64,000 nt of DNA from an uncultured Dyadobacter sp. (GTDB lineage Bacteria; Bacteroidota; Bacteroidia; Cytophagales; Spirosomataceae). Both the position numbers and the translations under genes were made by a program. Below are positions 15,673 through 23,899 of the stretch, one piece after another. Numbering within the stretch: position 1 is the first letter of the stretch; the number at the start of each line of letters is the position of its first letter. Location: the NCBI RefSeq assembly GCF_946482605.1, contig NZ_CAMLSE010000001.1:62001-126000 (forward strand), read 5' to 3'. The notes beneath the pieces were generated by a model. The model made no database searches, was not told where the DNA came from, and saw nothing but the letters and a program-made list of their open reading frames with translations.

Positions 15673-16844
15673 GAACTCAAAACCATATAAATAATCCTCA
15701 CGCTGACGATGATGACGATCGTTCCTACCATGATCATCATGGTTTTGATCGGCAGGCGGCGGGATAGTGTGGCGGCGATGGGTGCGGAGACCATACCACC
15801 AAGGATAAGGCCCAATACCACTTGCCAGTGTGAAAATCCGATGATGCTGATGAATGTGACCGAGCTTGCCAGTGATACGAAGAACTCTGCGAGGTTCACG
15901 GACCCGATGGTGTATTTGGGGTGCCTTCCGCGCGCAATCAGCGTCGAAGTTACAATCGGTCCCCAGCCGCCACCGCCAATGGAATCCAGCGTTCCGCCCG
16001 CCATCGCCAGCCAGCCGATCTTCTTGATCGGCTTTTTCTCAACTCGTTTCTTTAACGCTTTCTGGATAATAAGGATTCCCAGGATCAGCGTATAAATTGC
16101 CACTAATGGCTTAATGATATAAATGTATTGTTCGAGCGAGGACAGGGCATAGGCGCCCACAATCGCACCGAGCACGCCTGGGAAGAGTATCTTTTTAAAC
16201 AACTTGCTGTTCACATTCCCGAATTTCAGGTGCATATAACCCGAAACGCCACTCGTAAAAATCTCGGAAGTATGAACGCTGGCACTCACGGCCGACGGCG
16301 GAACGCCCAGTGTCAGCAGGAATGTCGATGCGGTAACGCCGTAAGCCATACCCAATGCGCCGTCGATCATCTGGGCCACAAAGCCACCGAGGATATAGTA
16401 AAAAAAGCTTTCGCTTACTTCAAGCTCGTTCCACAGGAGCGTCAGCCGGTCGTAAGAGAAAAAGGTGAAGAGCAAATGCCCGACGATCATCAACGCGATC
16501 GCAGAGAAGATGTTAACCGCGATTTCGGTACGACTCCTTTTACGAATGGTGGCGGCCCAAAGCTTTTGCTGGATCGTTTCCCAGGTGAGGGGCGTTTTTG
16601 GATTATTCCTGGAATTGGAAAATGCAGGAGCGGTATTTTTCGGGTCAATGACCGCCGATTGGAAGATATCGTCCGATTCGCCCGGTAAATCGCGCAGAAA
16701 AACCACCTTGCCCTGCTCGCGAGCAAGTGCAGCCAAACGTCGATCTTCCTCAGGATCACCACTTGCAATGTATGCCACGTGGAGAGATTCCCAGGTATTT
16801 TCGTTGTTTTCCGTCGAGGGTGTCAAATCCGCCGCTTCCTTCAA
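15666..16844 (-). CDS. TauE/SafE-family sulfite exporter with N-terminal extension
   Basis: The main part (residues about 105-392) is a multi-helix TSUP permease with family motifs GGFVAQMIDGALGMAYG and SVHTSEIFTSGVSGYMHLKFGN; such proteins export sulfite or sulfonates, which fits the sulfur block. Before it come about 100 soluble residues, unusual for the family. Residues 22-66 (HVAYIASGDPEEDRRLAALAREQG onwards) resemble the later half of the Rossmann domain of siroheme synthases, but the nucleotide-binding glycine motif is missing. The frame opens with a TTG at 16844, just after an in-frame TAG, and has no ATG before residue 119, so the exact start is uncertain. Promoter and hairpin lie upstream. 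Confidence 0.8.
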   Translation of the reverse strand: MKEAADLTPSTENNENTWESLHVAYIASGDPEEDRRLAALAREQGKVVFLRDLPGESDDIFQSAVIDPKNTAPAFSNSRNNPKTPLTWETIQQKLWAATIRKRSRTEIAVNIFSAIALMIVGHLLFTFFSYDRLTLLWNELEVSESFFYYILGGFVAQMIDGALGMAYGVTASTFLLTLGVPPSAVSASVHTSEIFTSGVSGYMHLKFGNVNSKLFKKILFPGVLGAIVGAYALSSLEQYIYIIKPLVAIYTLILGILIIQKALKKRVEKKPIKKIGWLAMAGGTLDSIGGGGWGPIVTSTLIARGRHPKYTIGSVNLAEFFVSLASSVTFISIIGFSHWQVVLGLILGGMVSAPIAATLSRRLPIKTMMIMVGTIVIIVSVRIIYMVLSSL

Positions 16845-16887
16845 AGTCTATGTAGTATACTATAATTGTAGAGTAAACTTTCAAGAA

Positions 16888-16911
16888 AATAGCAAACTAG
16901 TGTTTGCTATT
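16888..16911 (-). promoter_or_regulatory. Hairpin at the start of the tauE-like mRNA
   Basis: Perfect 10-bp arms, AATAGCAAAC at 16888-16897 and GTTTGCTATT at 16902-16911, surround a TAGT loop. If transcription starts about 7 nt after the -7 box at 16921-16928, this hairpin begins within the first few bases of the mRNA. It could be a repressor site or a 5' stabilising stem-loop. Confidence 0.6.
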
Positions 16912-16920
16912 TCAGGTCGG

Positions 16921-16950
16921 CAAATTTAAGATCAAATTGTTAGTTTTCAA
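16921..16950 (-). promoter_or_regulatory. Bacteroidota-type promoter for the tauE-like gene
   Basis: On the minus strand TTG (16950-16948) is followed after 19 nt by TAAATTTG (16928-16921), an exact fit to the TAnnTTTG -7 consensus with ideal spacing. It would drive the TauE-like gene and perhaps metZ and the genes beyond, on the same strand. Confidence 0.6.
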
Positions 16951-16954
16951 AGAA

Positions 16955-16990
16955 TAAAAAAGGAAGCAGCATTAATAGCACCTGACTTCC
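16955..16990 (-). terminator. Terminator overlapping the end of the FAD oxidoreductase gene
   Basis: Read on the minus strand, GGAAG-T-CAG (16990-16982) pairs with CTG-CTTCC (16969-16962) and is followed by a run of six Ts. The stop codon of the oxidoreductase gene (16972-16974) lies in the loop. It ends the 3' part of the polysaccharide locus and sits next to the promoter of the following gene. Confidence 0.65.
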
Positions 16991-19245
16991 ATGAGCGACA
17001 CCGGCACCTGCGCGTGGCTGTTTCGCAGCCTGATTTTCAGCAAATGCGTGGTTACCGGTTCTGCCAACGTCAGAGTTTGTTTGGTCAGATGGTTGTCATT
17101 TATCGTTCCGATTACATGATCCGCGTCATCAAGTACTTCTATCTGTTGCGTGCAGAAAGGCATTACAGTTTCGGGATGGACGTAAATGACGTTCTCCATC
17201 GGATGGTCGAAATCCGTGTCGAAGACGAAATCGATTCTTGAAATGCTTTGAACATGGTCCCACCGGATGGATAGTTCCGGTTCTCGGTCACCGATGGCGG
17301 CTACCCATGCATTGGGTCCGGCAATCGGGCGGTGCCAGCCATTTTTCAGGTTTTCTGTGCCAAAAAGTGAAACAGGCTTGCTCAATGTAAAGGCGAGGTT
17401 CAAACCGGCCGGGCGGCGCTGCGGGCACCAGAACTCGAATGTGTCCACGCCCAGGTCTTCGGTAGGCTCCTGTTTGCCGTAGTTGGATACCGCCGGATTA
17501 GTTGCATTGAAAACAGTTACCAGCCCGGTCACGCGCTGCTCGCTGTACTGGATTCTGATGTGCTCATTTTTAATAAAGCAAACAAACGCATAGCTTTCCT
17601 CGGGGAAATAGCTGGTCCAGTCCAGGACTAGTTCATGCTTGCCTGTGATTAAATGGTAACTTCTGGTTTCCAAAGTCACATCCGGCGTGTGATTGAATGC
17701 TTTGCTGCTCTTGCGGAGTTCCACAACCAGTTCCGTTTCCTGTGATGCTTCAACCCAAACAGTTACGCCAGGCATTTCGCCTTTTACGGGGAGCATTTGC
17801 GCCACCGAATGTTCAATCGTTTTCCAAAGGTCGGAGCCGGGCAGTTCGTTCAATTCCAATGTGGAAGAGGCCGTTATTTGTGCGCCATTTAGTAGGTTAT
17901 CAGGATCTGAAACCTGGGTTTGCGGCAGATACTGCCCCGAGCGCCAGAGTTCCAGTTGCAGTTCCTCCAGATGCTTTTCACCGACTTCCCGCGGTGAGCA
18001 GTTGTGCTTTTTAGCAACCGCCGCCGCGATCGCGACCGCCTGCCCACCGGTAGCGCTTGTCGCCATCACACGTGTAGATGCAAATGCGACGTGCGTGGCG
18101 CTGATGATGCGGCCCGCGATGAACAGGTTTTCAATATTTTTGCTGTAAAAACAGCGATAGGGGATGCTGTAAACGCCTTTGCTATGCCACTGGTTGCAGC
18201 CGGCCTGGTCGGAATACACACCGTCGGCGGGGTGTAGATCGAGGCTCCAACCGCCGAATGCGACCGTGTCGGGAAACACCTGTTGCTCCACCACATCCTG
18301 TTGTTTCAAAAGGTAATCCCCCTCAAAACGGCGGCTTTCTCGTTTGCCGGGGATCGCACCGACCCATTCAAGCGTCATATTCTCCGCTTCCGGGAATTCA
18401 CCAGAGTTTTTAATATAATTCCAGGCACCGTAAACCACCTTCCAAAGTTCCCATTTGATCTTTTCGGTATCGTGCACGGTATCCATTCTGCCGCCATATT
18501 CCAGCCACCACAGCCGGCAGCCGAAGTCTTTGGGATTGAAAGTCTTATAACGCGGGATTTCGGTAATATCCTGCAACGCAAAGGAAGGAGCCACAAACTT
18601 CACCGGGCGACCTATATCCTTGGAATAGAAATACATAGAATGTCCCAAAAGCTCACCATACCCCTTGTCGGGCGCGAACTTTTCTCCGAATTCCTCCATT
18701 GACTCGGCCCCCATCCGGAATGCAGCCCCAGCCAGGAATCCGACAATGCCATCGCCCGACGAATCGCAGAAAAGTGGTGCTTTCAACGTGTATTTGGTGC
18801 TATTCTGGCTGCAAAATGCATGAACCGCTTCGATCTTATCGCCGGTTTGTGTTTTGTCAAGATCGTAAACCGCCGTGTTGAGTAGCAGCGTCACGTTTTC
18901 TTCCTGTGTTACTTTTTCGAGTAAAACCGTATCGAAGATCAAGGGGTTGCCGTCGGGGTTGCGGTAGGCGTTTTCAAGCATAATTTCATCAATTACACCA
19001 CCTTCGCGCGCCCAGCGGTTGTTGTTTCCCATATGCGAGGTGGCACCTAGTATCCATAGCCGCACTTCGCTGGAACAGTTGCCGCCCAATACGGGCCGGT
19101 CCTGTACGAGCACTACTTTCAATCCGGCCCGTGCCGCTGTAATGGCCCCGCAGGTGCCCGTCAATCCGCCGCCTACAATCACGAGGTCTGCCGCAAGTGC
19201 AATGGTTTTAGGTTCTCTTTTGTGTGTCGATTCTCCGATTATCAT
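16972..19245 (-). CDS. FAD-dependent oxidoreductase with C-terminal beta domains
   Basis: This 757-residue protein belongs to the FAD_oxidored group common in polysaccharide loci. The dinucleotide-binding motif is LVIVGGGLTGTCGAITAARAG (about 22-42), followed by VQDRPVLGGNCSSEVR and later SGDGIVGFLAGAAFRMG, GKRESRRFEGDY and the C-terminal flavin motif NLFIAGRIISATHVAFASTRVM. The last 300 residues look like one or two beta-sandwich domains. There is no signal peptide, unlike its paralogue at 27475-29556, with which it shares most of the FAD domain, so it is probably cytoplasmic. Substrate unknown; oxidation of a sugar is plausible from context. It lies 48 nt after the GH2 gene and is the last gene of the locus. 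Confidence 0.82.
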   Translation of the reverse strand: MIIGESTHKREPKTIALAADLVIVGGGLTGTCGAITAARAGLKVVLVQDRPVLGGNCSSEVRLWILGATSHMGNNNRWAREGGVIDEIMLENAYRNPDGNPLIFDTVLLEKVTQEENVTLLLNTAVYDLDKTQTGDKIEAVHAFCSQNSTKYTLKAPLFCDSSGDGIVGFLAGAAFRMGAESMEEFGEKFAPDKGYGELLGHSMYFYSKDIGRPVKFVAPSFALQDITEIPRYKTFNPKDFGCRLWWLEYGGRMDTVHDTEKIKWELWKVVYGAWNYIKNSGEFPEAENMTLEWVGAIPGKRESRRFEGDYLLKQQDVVEQQVFPDTVAFGGWSLDLHPADGVYSDQAGCNQWHSKGVYSIPYRCFYSKNIENLFIAGRIISATHVAFASTRVMATSATGGQAVAIAAAVAKKHNCSPREVGEKHLEELQLELWRSGQYLPQTQVSDPDNLLNGAQITASSTLELNELPGSDLWKTIEHSVAQMLPVKGEMPGVTVWVEASQETELVVELRKSSKAFNHTPDVTLETRSYHLITGKHELVLDWTSYFPEESYAFVCFIKNEHIRIQYSEQRVTGLVTVFNATNPAVSNYGKQEPTEDLGVDTFEFWCPQRRPAGLNLAFTLSKPVSLFGTENLKNGWHRPIAGPNAWVAAIGDREPELSIRWDHVQSISRIDFVFDTDFDHPMENVIYVHPETVMPFCTQQIEVLDDADHVIGTINDNHLTKQTLTLAEPVTTHLLKIRLRNSHAQVPVSLMEVRCY

Positions 19246-19293
19246 CTTGTCAGGTCTTTATATGTCGTGGTCTGCCAGCCATTTATGGCCACA

Positions 19294-21384
19294 TTATTTA
19301 AGATCAATGTCAGTTTGTGTGGTAATGAAGCCGGTCGGCTTGACTACTGTAATATGTATTTGCTTATCGAACCCGCGGATGGGTATCGTGATCTCTTTGT
19401 GCTCGCCGGGATTCAGGTTGGGAACGGTTATGCTTGCCTCTCCTGCCTTTAAAATATAGCCGCGAAGCGTTTTTGAAGGGAAATCTCCGCGGGAAGTGAT
19501 TTTTAAAACCAATTGGTGAACTCCCTGATCGCCGGTTTTAAAACTTGCTTTTTCAACCAAAACAGGGGAAAATTCTCGCTGATGCACCGGATAGGCCAGC
19601 CTTGGCGAGCGGTCGGGCCCCACAATGCCCCACGGCCGAAAACCGTTCACATTCGTGCCAAACAGCTTGCTGCGGTAGTCATTATAAGTCCACCACGACG
19701 CACCGGCGATGAACGGGCGTTTACGGATTTCAGCTATTACATCCGTTAAATGCTGCGCCTGGCCAGCCTCGCCGCCCTTACCATCCGATCGCGTACCCCA
19801 TTCACTGATAAACACCGGCTTGTCAGGATACAGCATGTGAATATGGTCCAGTGCTTTGGCATGGCCGCCATAGGTGTTAGTAGAAACAAAATCGACGTAC
19901 TGGCTCGCCTCGTCCTCCGGTTTGGCAGGCAACTGGTTCAGGAGCATACTCGCAAATGTGTACAGGCGCGTGGGATCGAGCTCGCGTGCGTAGGCGATCA
20001 TGTCCTTCGTCCAGCGCTGACCTGCGGCAGTGGTCGATCCGTATTCATTACCAACGCTGTATGCGATCACGCTCGGGTGGTTCCAGTCGCGTTCGGCCAT
20101 TTCGCGGAACTGCGACCGAAATTTGACGCGCATCGAGTCGTTATCCATTTGCTTCGGCGTAAGCTGCCAGTTGCCAGCTTCGGTGATGATCAGCATGCCA
20201 TAGCGGTCGGCCAGGTCATAGAAATATTCCGAAGGTGTATAATGCGTGAGGCGCTGGAATTCCATGCCCGCCTCTTTCATCAATTTGAAATCCTTCTCGA
20301 TGAGCCAATCGGGCTCCACTGAGCCGAGACCGGGGTAATCGATCACCCGGTTGCCGCCGCCAACTTTGACCGGCTTCCCGTTCAAAAGGATCTGTGCATT
20401 GCTCACTTCAATTTTCCGGATCCCGAAATTCGAAGCCAGCGTATCGCCACCGATGATGGTTTTTAATTCATACAAATTAGGCTGGTCGAGGTCCCAAAGT
20501 TTGGTTTGCGCCGCCGTTAATGCAGCTTCGGCTTCAATTACCGCAGTTTGTCCAGCCGGAATGCTCGCCGTATTCGTTTTCCATTTGAGGGTCAAAGATT
20601 TTTTATCCTGCCAAACTGAGAAATCGATTTTGGGCGTAGCCGCACTAGCGGACGCATTCCGCACCCTGATTTTGGCTTTCACTACCGCCGAACCCTTGGC
20701 CAGGTCAGGCGTGGGGTCGATCTTCACATTTTCGGCATAAACTTCCGGTTCGATCGTCAGGTAAACCGGCCGGACAATGCCGCCATAATTCACCCAGCCC
20801 ACAAATCCGTCGTTGATATCGCCCTTGTCCTTAATGCCGGGAATCGTGTTCGTTTTCCAGGTGTCATTATTCACTGCCACAACGAGCAGGTTATTGCCAT
20901 CTTTCAACTGATCCGTCACATCGAACGCGAACGGCGTGTAGCCTCCCTCGTGTTCGCCGACTTTCTGGCCATTCAGCCACACATTGGTTTTGTAGTAAGC
21001 ACCATCGAAATGCAGGATTACGCGTTTTCCGTTGACGGCCTTCCATGCAAAAGTCTTACGGTACCAGGCCGTGCCGGTATAAAACTCATAGCGCGGGTCG
21101 GTCGAGAAGCAATGCGGCACCGTTACCTTGTCCTGGCGGCTCTCCTGCGCAATACCGTCGCGGTACCACTGGTTGGCCATCCCCAACCCGGCCGGATCGA
21201 GTAGAAACCACCATTCACCATGCAGCGGAATCGCATTTGGTTGTCGGATGTGGTATCGGGAGGCATTCGGCTGGGCCGCATTCGGCTGGGCCGCATTCGG
21301 CTGGGCCGCACCCGGCTGGGCCGCGAGTTGCGAGCAGGTTAACGTTATTAATAATGAGTATGTTAAAAGGATTAAGCGTTTCAT
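19294..21384 (-). CDS. Secreted glycoside hydrolase family 2 enzyme
   Basis: This 696-residue enzyme has the GH2 layout: signal peptide (1-22, ending LAAQ), sugar-binding jelly roll (GEWWFLLDPAG through FDGAYYKTNVWLNGQKVGEHEGGYTPF), immunoglobulin-like domain and a TIM barrel. The acid/base glutamate is in YSVGNEYGS and the nucleophile in PVFISEWGTRS. Beta-glucuronidase or beta-galactosidase activity is most likely; the exact sugar is uncertain. I choose the ATG at 21384 directly before the signal peptide; an upstream start at 21459 would add 25 non-signal residues. Four 15-bp repeats just after the signal peptide encode AQPNA-type pentamers. Confidence 0.88.
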   Translation of the reverse strand: MKRLILLTYSLLITLTCSQLAAQPGAAQPNAAQPNAAQPNASRYHIRQPNAIPLHGEWWFLLDPAGLGMANQWYRDGIAQESRQDKVTVPHCFSTDPRYEFYTGTAWYRKTFAWKAVNGKRVILHFDGAYYKTNVWLNGQKVGEHEGGYTPFAFDVTDQLKDGNNLLVVAVNNDTWKTNTIPGIKDKGDINDGFVGWVNYGGIVRPVYLTIEPEVYAENVKIDPTPDLAKGSAVVKAKIRVRNASASAATPKIDFSVWQDKKSLTLKWKTNTASIPAGQTAVIEAEAALTAAQTKLWDLDQPNLYELKTIIGGDTLASNFGIRKIEVSNAQILLNGKPVKVGGGNRVIDYPGLGSVEPDWLIEKDFKLMKEAGMEFQRLTHYTPSEYFYDLADRYGMLIITEAGNWQLTPKQMDNDSMRVKFRSQFREMAERDWNHPSVIAYSVGNEYGSTTAAGQRWTKDMIAYARELDPTRLYTFASMLLNQLPAKPEDEASQYVDFVSTNTYGGHAKALDHIHMLYPDKPVFISEWGTRSDGKGGEAGQAQHLTDVIAEIRKRPFIAGASWWTYNDYRSKLFGTNVNGFRPWGIVGPDRSPRLAYPVHQREFSPVLVEKASFKTGDQGVHQLVLKITSRGDFPSKTLRGYILKAGEASITVPNLNPGEHKEITIPIRGFDKQIHITVVKPTGFITTQTDIDLK
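21263..21322. repeat. 15-bp in-frame tandem repeat in the GH2 gene
   Basis: Four direct copies of a 15-bp unit (GCATTCGGCTGGGCC on the plus strand; the last copy has two changes) lie at 21263-21277, 21278-21292, 21293-21307 and 21308-21322. On the coding strand they encode AQPNA-type pentapeptides immediately after the signal peptide. Copies are identical in three cases, suggesting recent duplication. Confidence 0.9.
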
Positions 21385-21461
21385 TATGTGATGTCGTTCG
21401 GTTATGGGTTTGTTTTTTAGGGATTGATTTTTTTGTTTATTTGTAAAAAGCATTTTCAATT

Positions 21462-21698
21462 ATGGCAGCATCTCACACCGCCCCCACACGCCTCAGCAAT
21501 CTTCAAAGCGAATTGCTGAAATTGTATGCTTATAATGTCTCAGATGATCAATTGCGGGACATCCGGAAAATGCTGGCCGATTATTTCGCCCGAAAAATCG
21601 ACGCAGAAATGGACCGGCTTTGGGAAAGCAATGCCTGGGATGAACAGACCATTGAATCCTGGAAGTCGGAGCACATGCGTAGCAAGTCTTCCAAATGA
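21462..21698 (+). CDS. Putative antitoxin of a PIN-type module
   Basis: This 78-residue helical protein, not recognised by name, precedes a PIN-domain toxin gene and overlaps it by 4 nt (ATGA), the usual order in toxin-antitoxin pairs. The sequence is charged, with a predicted helix QSELLKLYAYNVSDDQLRDIRKMLADYFARK and an acidic-aromatic tail DRLWESNAWDEQTIESWKSEH, a pattern common in antitoxins that wrap a PIN toxin with the C-terminus. It is transcribed against the surrounding polysaccharide locus and begins shortly upstream of, and divergent from, the GH2 gene. Confidence 0.7.
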   Translation: MAASHTAPTRLSNLQSELLKLYAYNVSDDQLRDIRKMLADYFARKIDAEMDRLWESNAWDEQTIESWKSEHMRSKSSK

Positions 21699-22114
21699 GG
21701 ATTGTTCTTGATACTAATGTCCTGCTGATTTCACTTCCAATTAAATCCAGGTACCGACCTATTTTTGATGCTTTGAAGAACGGCGATTTCGAACTCGTTG
21801 TCAGTACTGATATTTTATTGGAATACCATGAAAAACTGACGGAGAAGGCTTCGTCTGAGGTAGCCGACAATGTTCTGAAATTTATACTATCGCTTGATAA
21901 TTGCGTTTTACAATCTACGTTTTTCGAATGGGCGCTAATGCACAATGACGAGGAGGACAATAAGTACGTCGACTGCGCCATTGTAGCCAATGCAGACCAT
22001 TTAGTTTCCGAAGACCGCCATTTTAATATTCTCAAAGACATTCAATTTCCAAGGTTATCAGTGATCAAAGTGAACGACTTTCTTCAATTGCTGACCGCTC
22101 GGGAAGGTCAATAG
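21695..22114 (+). CDS. PIN-domain toxin (VapC-like ribonuclease)
   Basis: This 139-residue protein is a PIN-domain nuclease of the COG1569 type. The acidic metal-binding residues are visible: D6 in MRIVLDTNVLL, E in LLEYHEKL, and the pair in EDNKYVDCAIVANADHLVSEDRHF. It should cleave RNA unless bound by the small protein encoded just before it. Its 3' end overlaps the end of the convergent symporter gene by 50 nt, so the module was probably inserted at the end of that gene, or that gene was extended. It separates the symporter from the GH2 gene within the locus. Confidence 0.85.
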   Translation: MRIVLDTNVLLISLPIKSRYRPIFDALKNGDFELVVSTDILLEYHEKLTEKASSEVADNVLKFILSLDNCVLQSTFFEWALMHNDEEDNKYVDCAIVANADHLVSEDRHFNILKDIQFPRLSVIKVNDFLQLLTAREGQ

Positions 22115-23789
22115 CCACCTTCCGCGCCGCCGAAAACGGGATCAATGCCGAGAGCAATACCACCGTGGCAATCCCTGCCGTGACCATTGCGCCGTCGGTG
22201 GTCAGGATACTCAAAATGAACAGCATCACCGCCGTGAACAGCAATGCGCCGGCAATTACCTGCAAGCCGAAACGATTTTGCTTTTGGATCTCCAATGCCT
22301 CCTGCGGGTCGGCAACGGTGGCTTCCTGCTTGCGCTGGACTTTGGAAAGTGCATAAATGGTGTATTCCCCGGCGATGATGCCTTTCGACCGGGCCCAGAG
22401 CTCATAGGCGAGCAAAAGAAGTAGAGGCAGCCCTACACCCACAATCGTTTCCATTCCGCGCGACAACTTAAAATCGAGCAGGAGCGGGGCCACGGTTTTG
22501 AAAAACAGATTGACACACAGGCCAATACCGGTAATCCAGAGTGTTGTATTGCCATTCAACCTTTTGGAAAACAATGCCCAGAGCGGCGGAGCGAGTAACG
22601 GACCGCCTGAAATGGCGGAGATGCTTAGTACCACTTCCACAATGCCGCCCGCCGCCGGAACCAGCAATGCGATACCGATCATACCCAGCCCGAAAAACCA
22701 CGATGAACCTCGCGCGACGCGTATGAGCTGCCTGTCGGAAGCGGCAGGGTTGACCATCCCCTTATAAATGTCATTCGTGAAAACAGCTGAAACCACGTTC
22801 AATGCCGTGTTGGCGCTGGCGGAGGTCGAGAAGTACATGCCGGTGAGCATCAGGCCCAGCAGCCCGGGAGGAAGCACCAGTTTGCAGATCATCAGATACG
22901 CGTTTTCGGTATCCAGGCCCGTCAATGTGGGGTTAATGGCCTTGTAAATCATCGGTGGGAACATCCAGATTACCGGGCTGATCAGGTACAGGCCGGCGAA
23001 CAGATAAGCGACTTTCCTGGCGGATTTTTCGCTGTCGACGCTCGTGTAGCGCTGCACCATGGTCCAGTTTCCGCCGATGTAACAAATGTGGTAGATCACA
23101 AATGCGGCGACGAACCCGAGCGTGTATTCGCCGTTGAGCAGGTTAAAAAAATCGTCGGGAATGTTGTTGGTGAACCCCTCCCAGCCGCCAACCTTGTTAA
23201 ATGAAAGCGGGAGCAGAATAAATACCGCGGCCGACAGTACGACAAATTGCAGAATATCAGTCACCATCACGGCCCAGAGCCCGCCCACTGCCGTGTAGGC
23301 AATCATAAAGAGCCCCAGCCCGATCGTACAAGGCACTAGCGGCAAATCCAGCGAGGCGCTTACCAGCTTGGCCACCGGATACAGCACCGAGCCTTTGATG
23401 AACACCGAAACCAATGTAAAAATGAAAATATAGGTCTTCTGAACGGGCAGCCCGAGGCGCTCGCGGATGAACTCGGCGGCTGTCAATGCGCCGGTCCGTT
23501 TCCAGCGCGGGGCGAGGTAAATGGCGGTAATGAGCGCACCGATGCACATCGTCCATTGAATGGTAATGGCCACCCAACCATGTTTATAGGCTATGGAACC
23601 CCAGGCTACGAAAGTGCCCGCCGAGAAAAAGCTCATAAAAAGCGACAACCCGCCAATGAACCACGGGACAGCCTCTCCGCCCGCGAAAAATGACTTCAAA
23701 TTGCGCCCCGTCCTGGCAAAAAGCATCCCGATCCCCATTACGAATGCGGAGAATACGAGAATGACGATGGTATCGGTGGTGTTGTTCAT
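22065..23789 (-). CDS. Sodium:solute symporter (SSS family)
   Basis: This 574-residue inner membrane protein of the SSS family should take up a sugar, sugar acid or related solute with sodium. It has about 13-14 membrane helices. Family features include the helices ADTIVILVFSAFVMG-like at the start, WKRTGALTAAEFIRERLG after the second helix, and TAVGGLWAVMVTDILQFVVL, which is the sodium-solute signature region. In this locus it would import the product of the secreted hydrolases and oxidoreductases. The C-terminal 17 codons overlap the oppositely oriented PIN toxin gene. A heptamer hairpin separates it from the upstream gene. Confidence 0.9.
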   Translation of the reverse strand: MNNTTDTIVILVFSAFVMGIGMLFARTGRNLKSFFAGGEAVPWFIGGLSLFMSFFSAGTFVAWGSIAYKHGWVAITIQWTMCIGALITAIYLAPRWKRTGALTAAEFIRERLGLPVQKTYIFIFTLVSVFIKGSVLYPVAKLVSASLDLPLVPCTIGLGLFMIAYTAVGGLWAVMVTDILQFVVLSAAVFILLPLSFNKVGGWEGFTNNIPDDFFNLLNGEYTLGFVAAFVIYHICYIGGNWTMVQRYTSVDSEKSARKVAYLFAGLYLISPVIWMFPPMIYKAINPTLTGLDTENAYLMICKLVLPPGLLGLMLTGMYFSTSASANTALNVVSAVFTNDIYKGMVNPAASDRQLIRVARGSSWFFGLGMIGIALLVPAAGGIVEVVLSISAISGGPLLAPPLWALFSKRLNGNTTLWITGIGLCVNLFFKTVAPLLLDFKLSRGMETIVGVGLPLLLLLAYELWARSKGIIAGEYTIYALSKVQRKQEATVADPQEALEIQKQNRFGLQVIAGALLFTAVMLFILSILTTDGAMVTAGIATVVLLSALIPFSAARKVAIDLPERSAIEESRSL

Positions 23790-23791
23790 AA

Positions 23792-23899
23792 GAAGGCTTT
23801 AAGCTGTAAGCTATAAGCTATATGCTTGATGATTGTTAGTTACGATTCTCTAATGCTTACGGCTTACAGCCTATTGCTTACTGCTTATAGCTTATAGCC
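23792..23899. repeat. Heptamer-repeat hairpin running into a coding end
   Basis: The left arm has units GGCTTTA, AGCTGTA, AGCTATA and AGCTATA (23794-23822); the right arm has complementary units up to about 23899. The right arm encodes the last residues and stop (LAISYKQ, TAA at 23880-23878) of the preceding gene. Same family as 8036-8124, 12829-12902 and 15511-15672. Confidence 0.75.
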
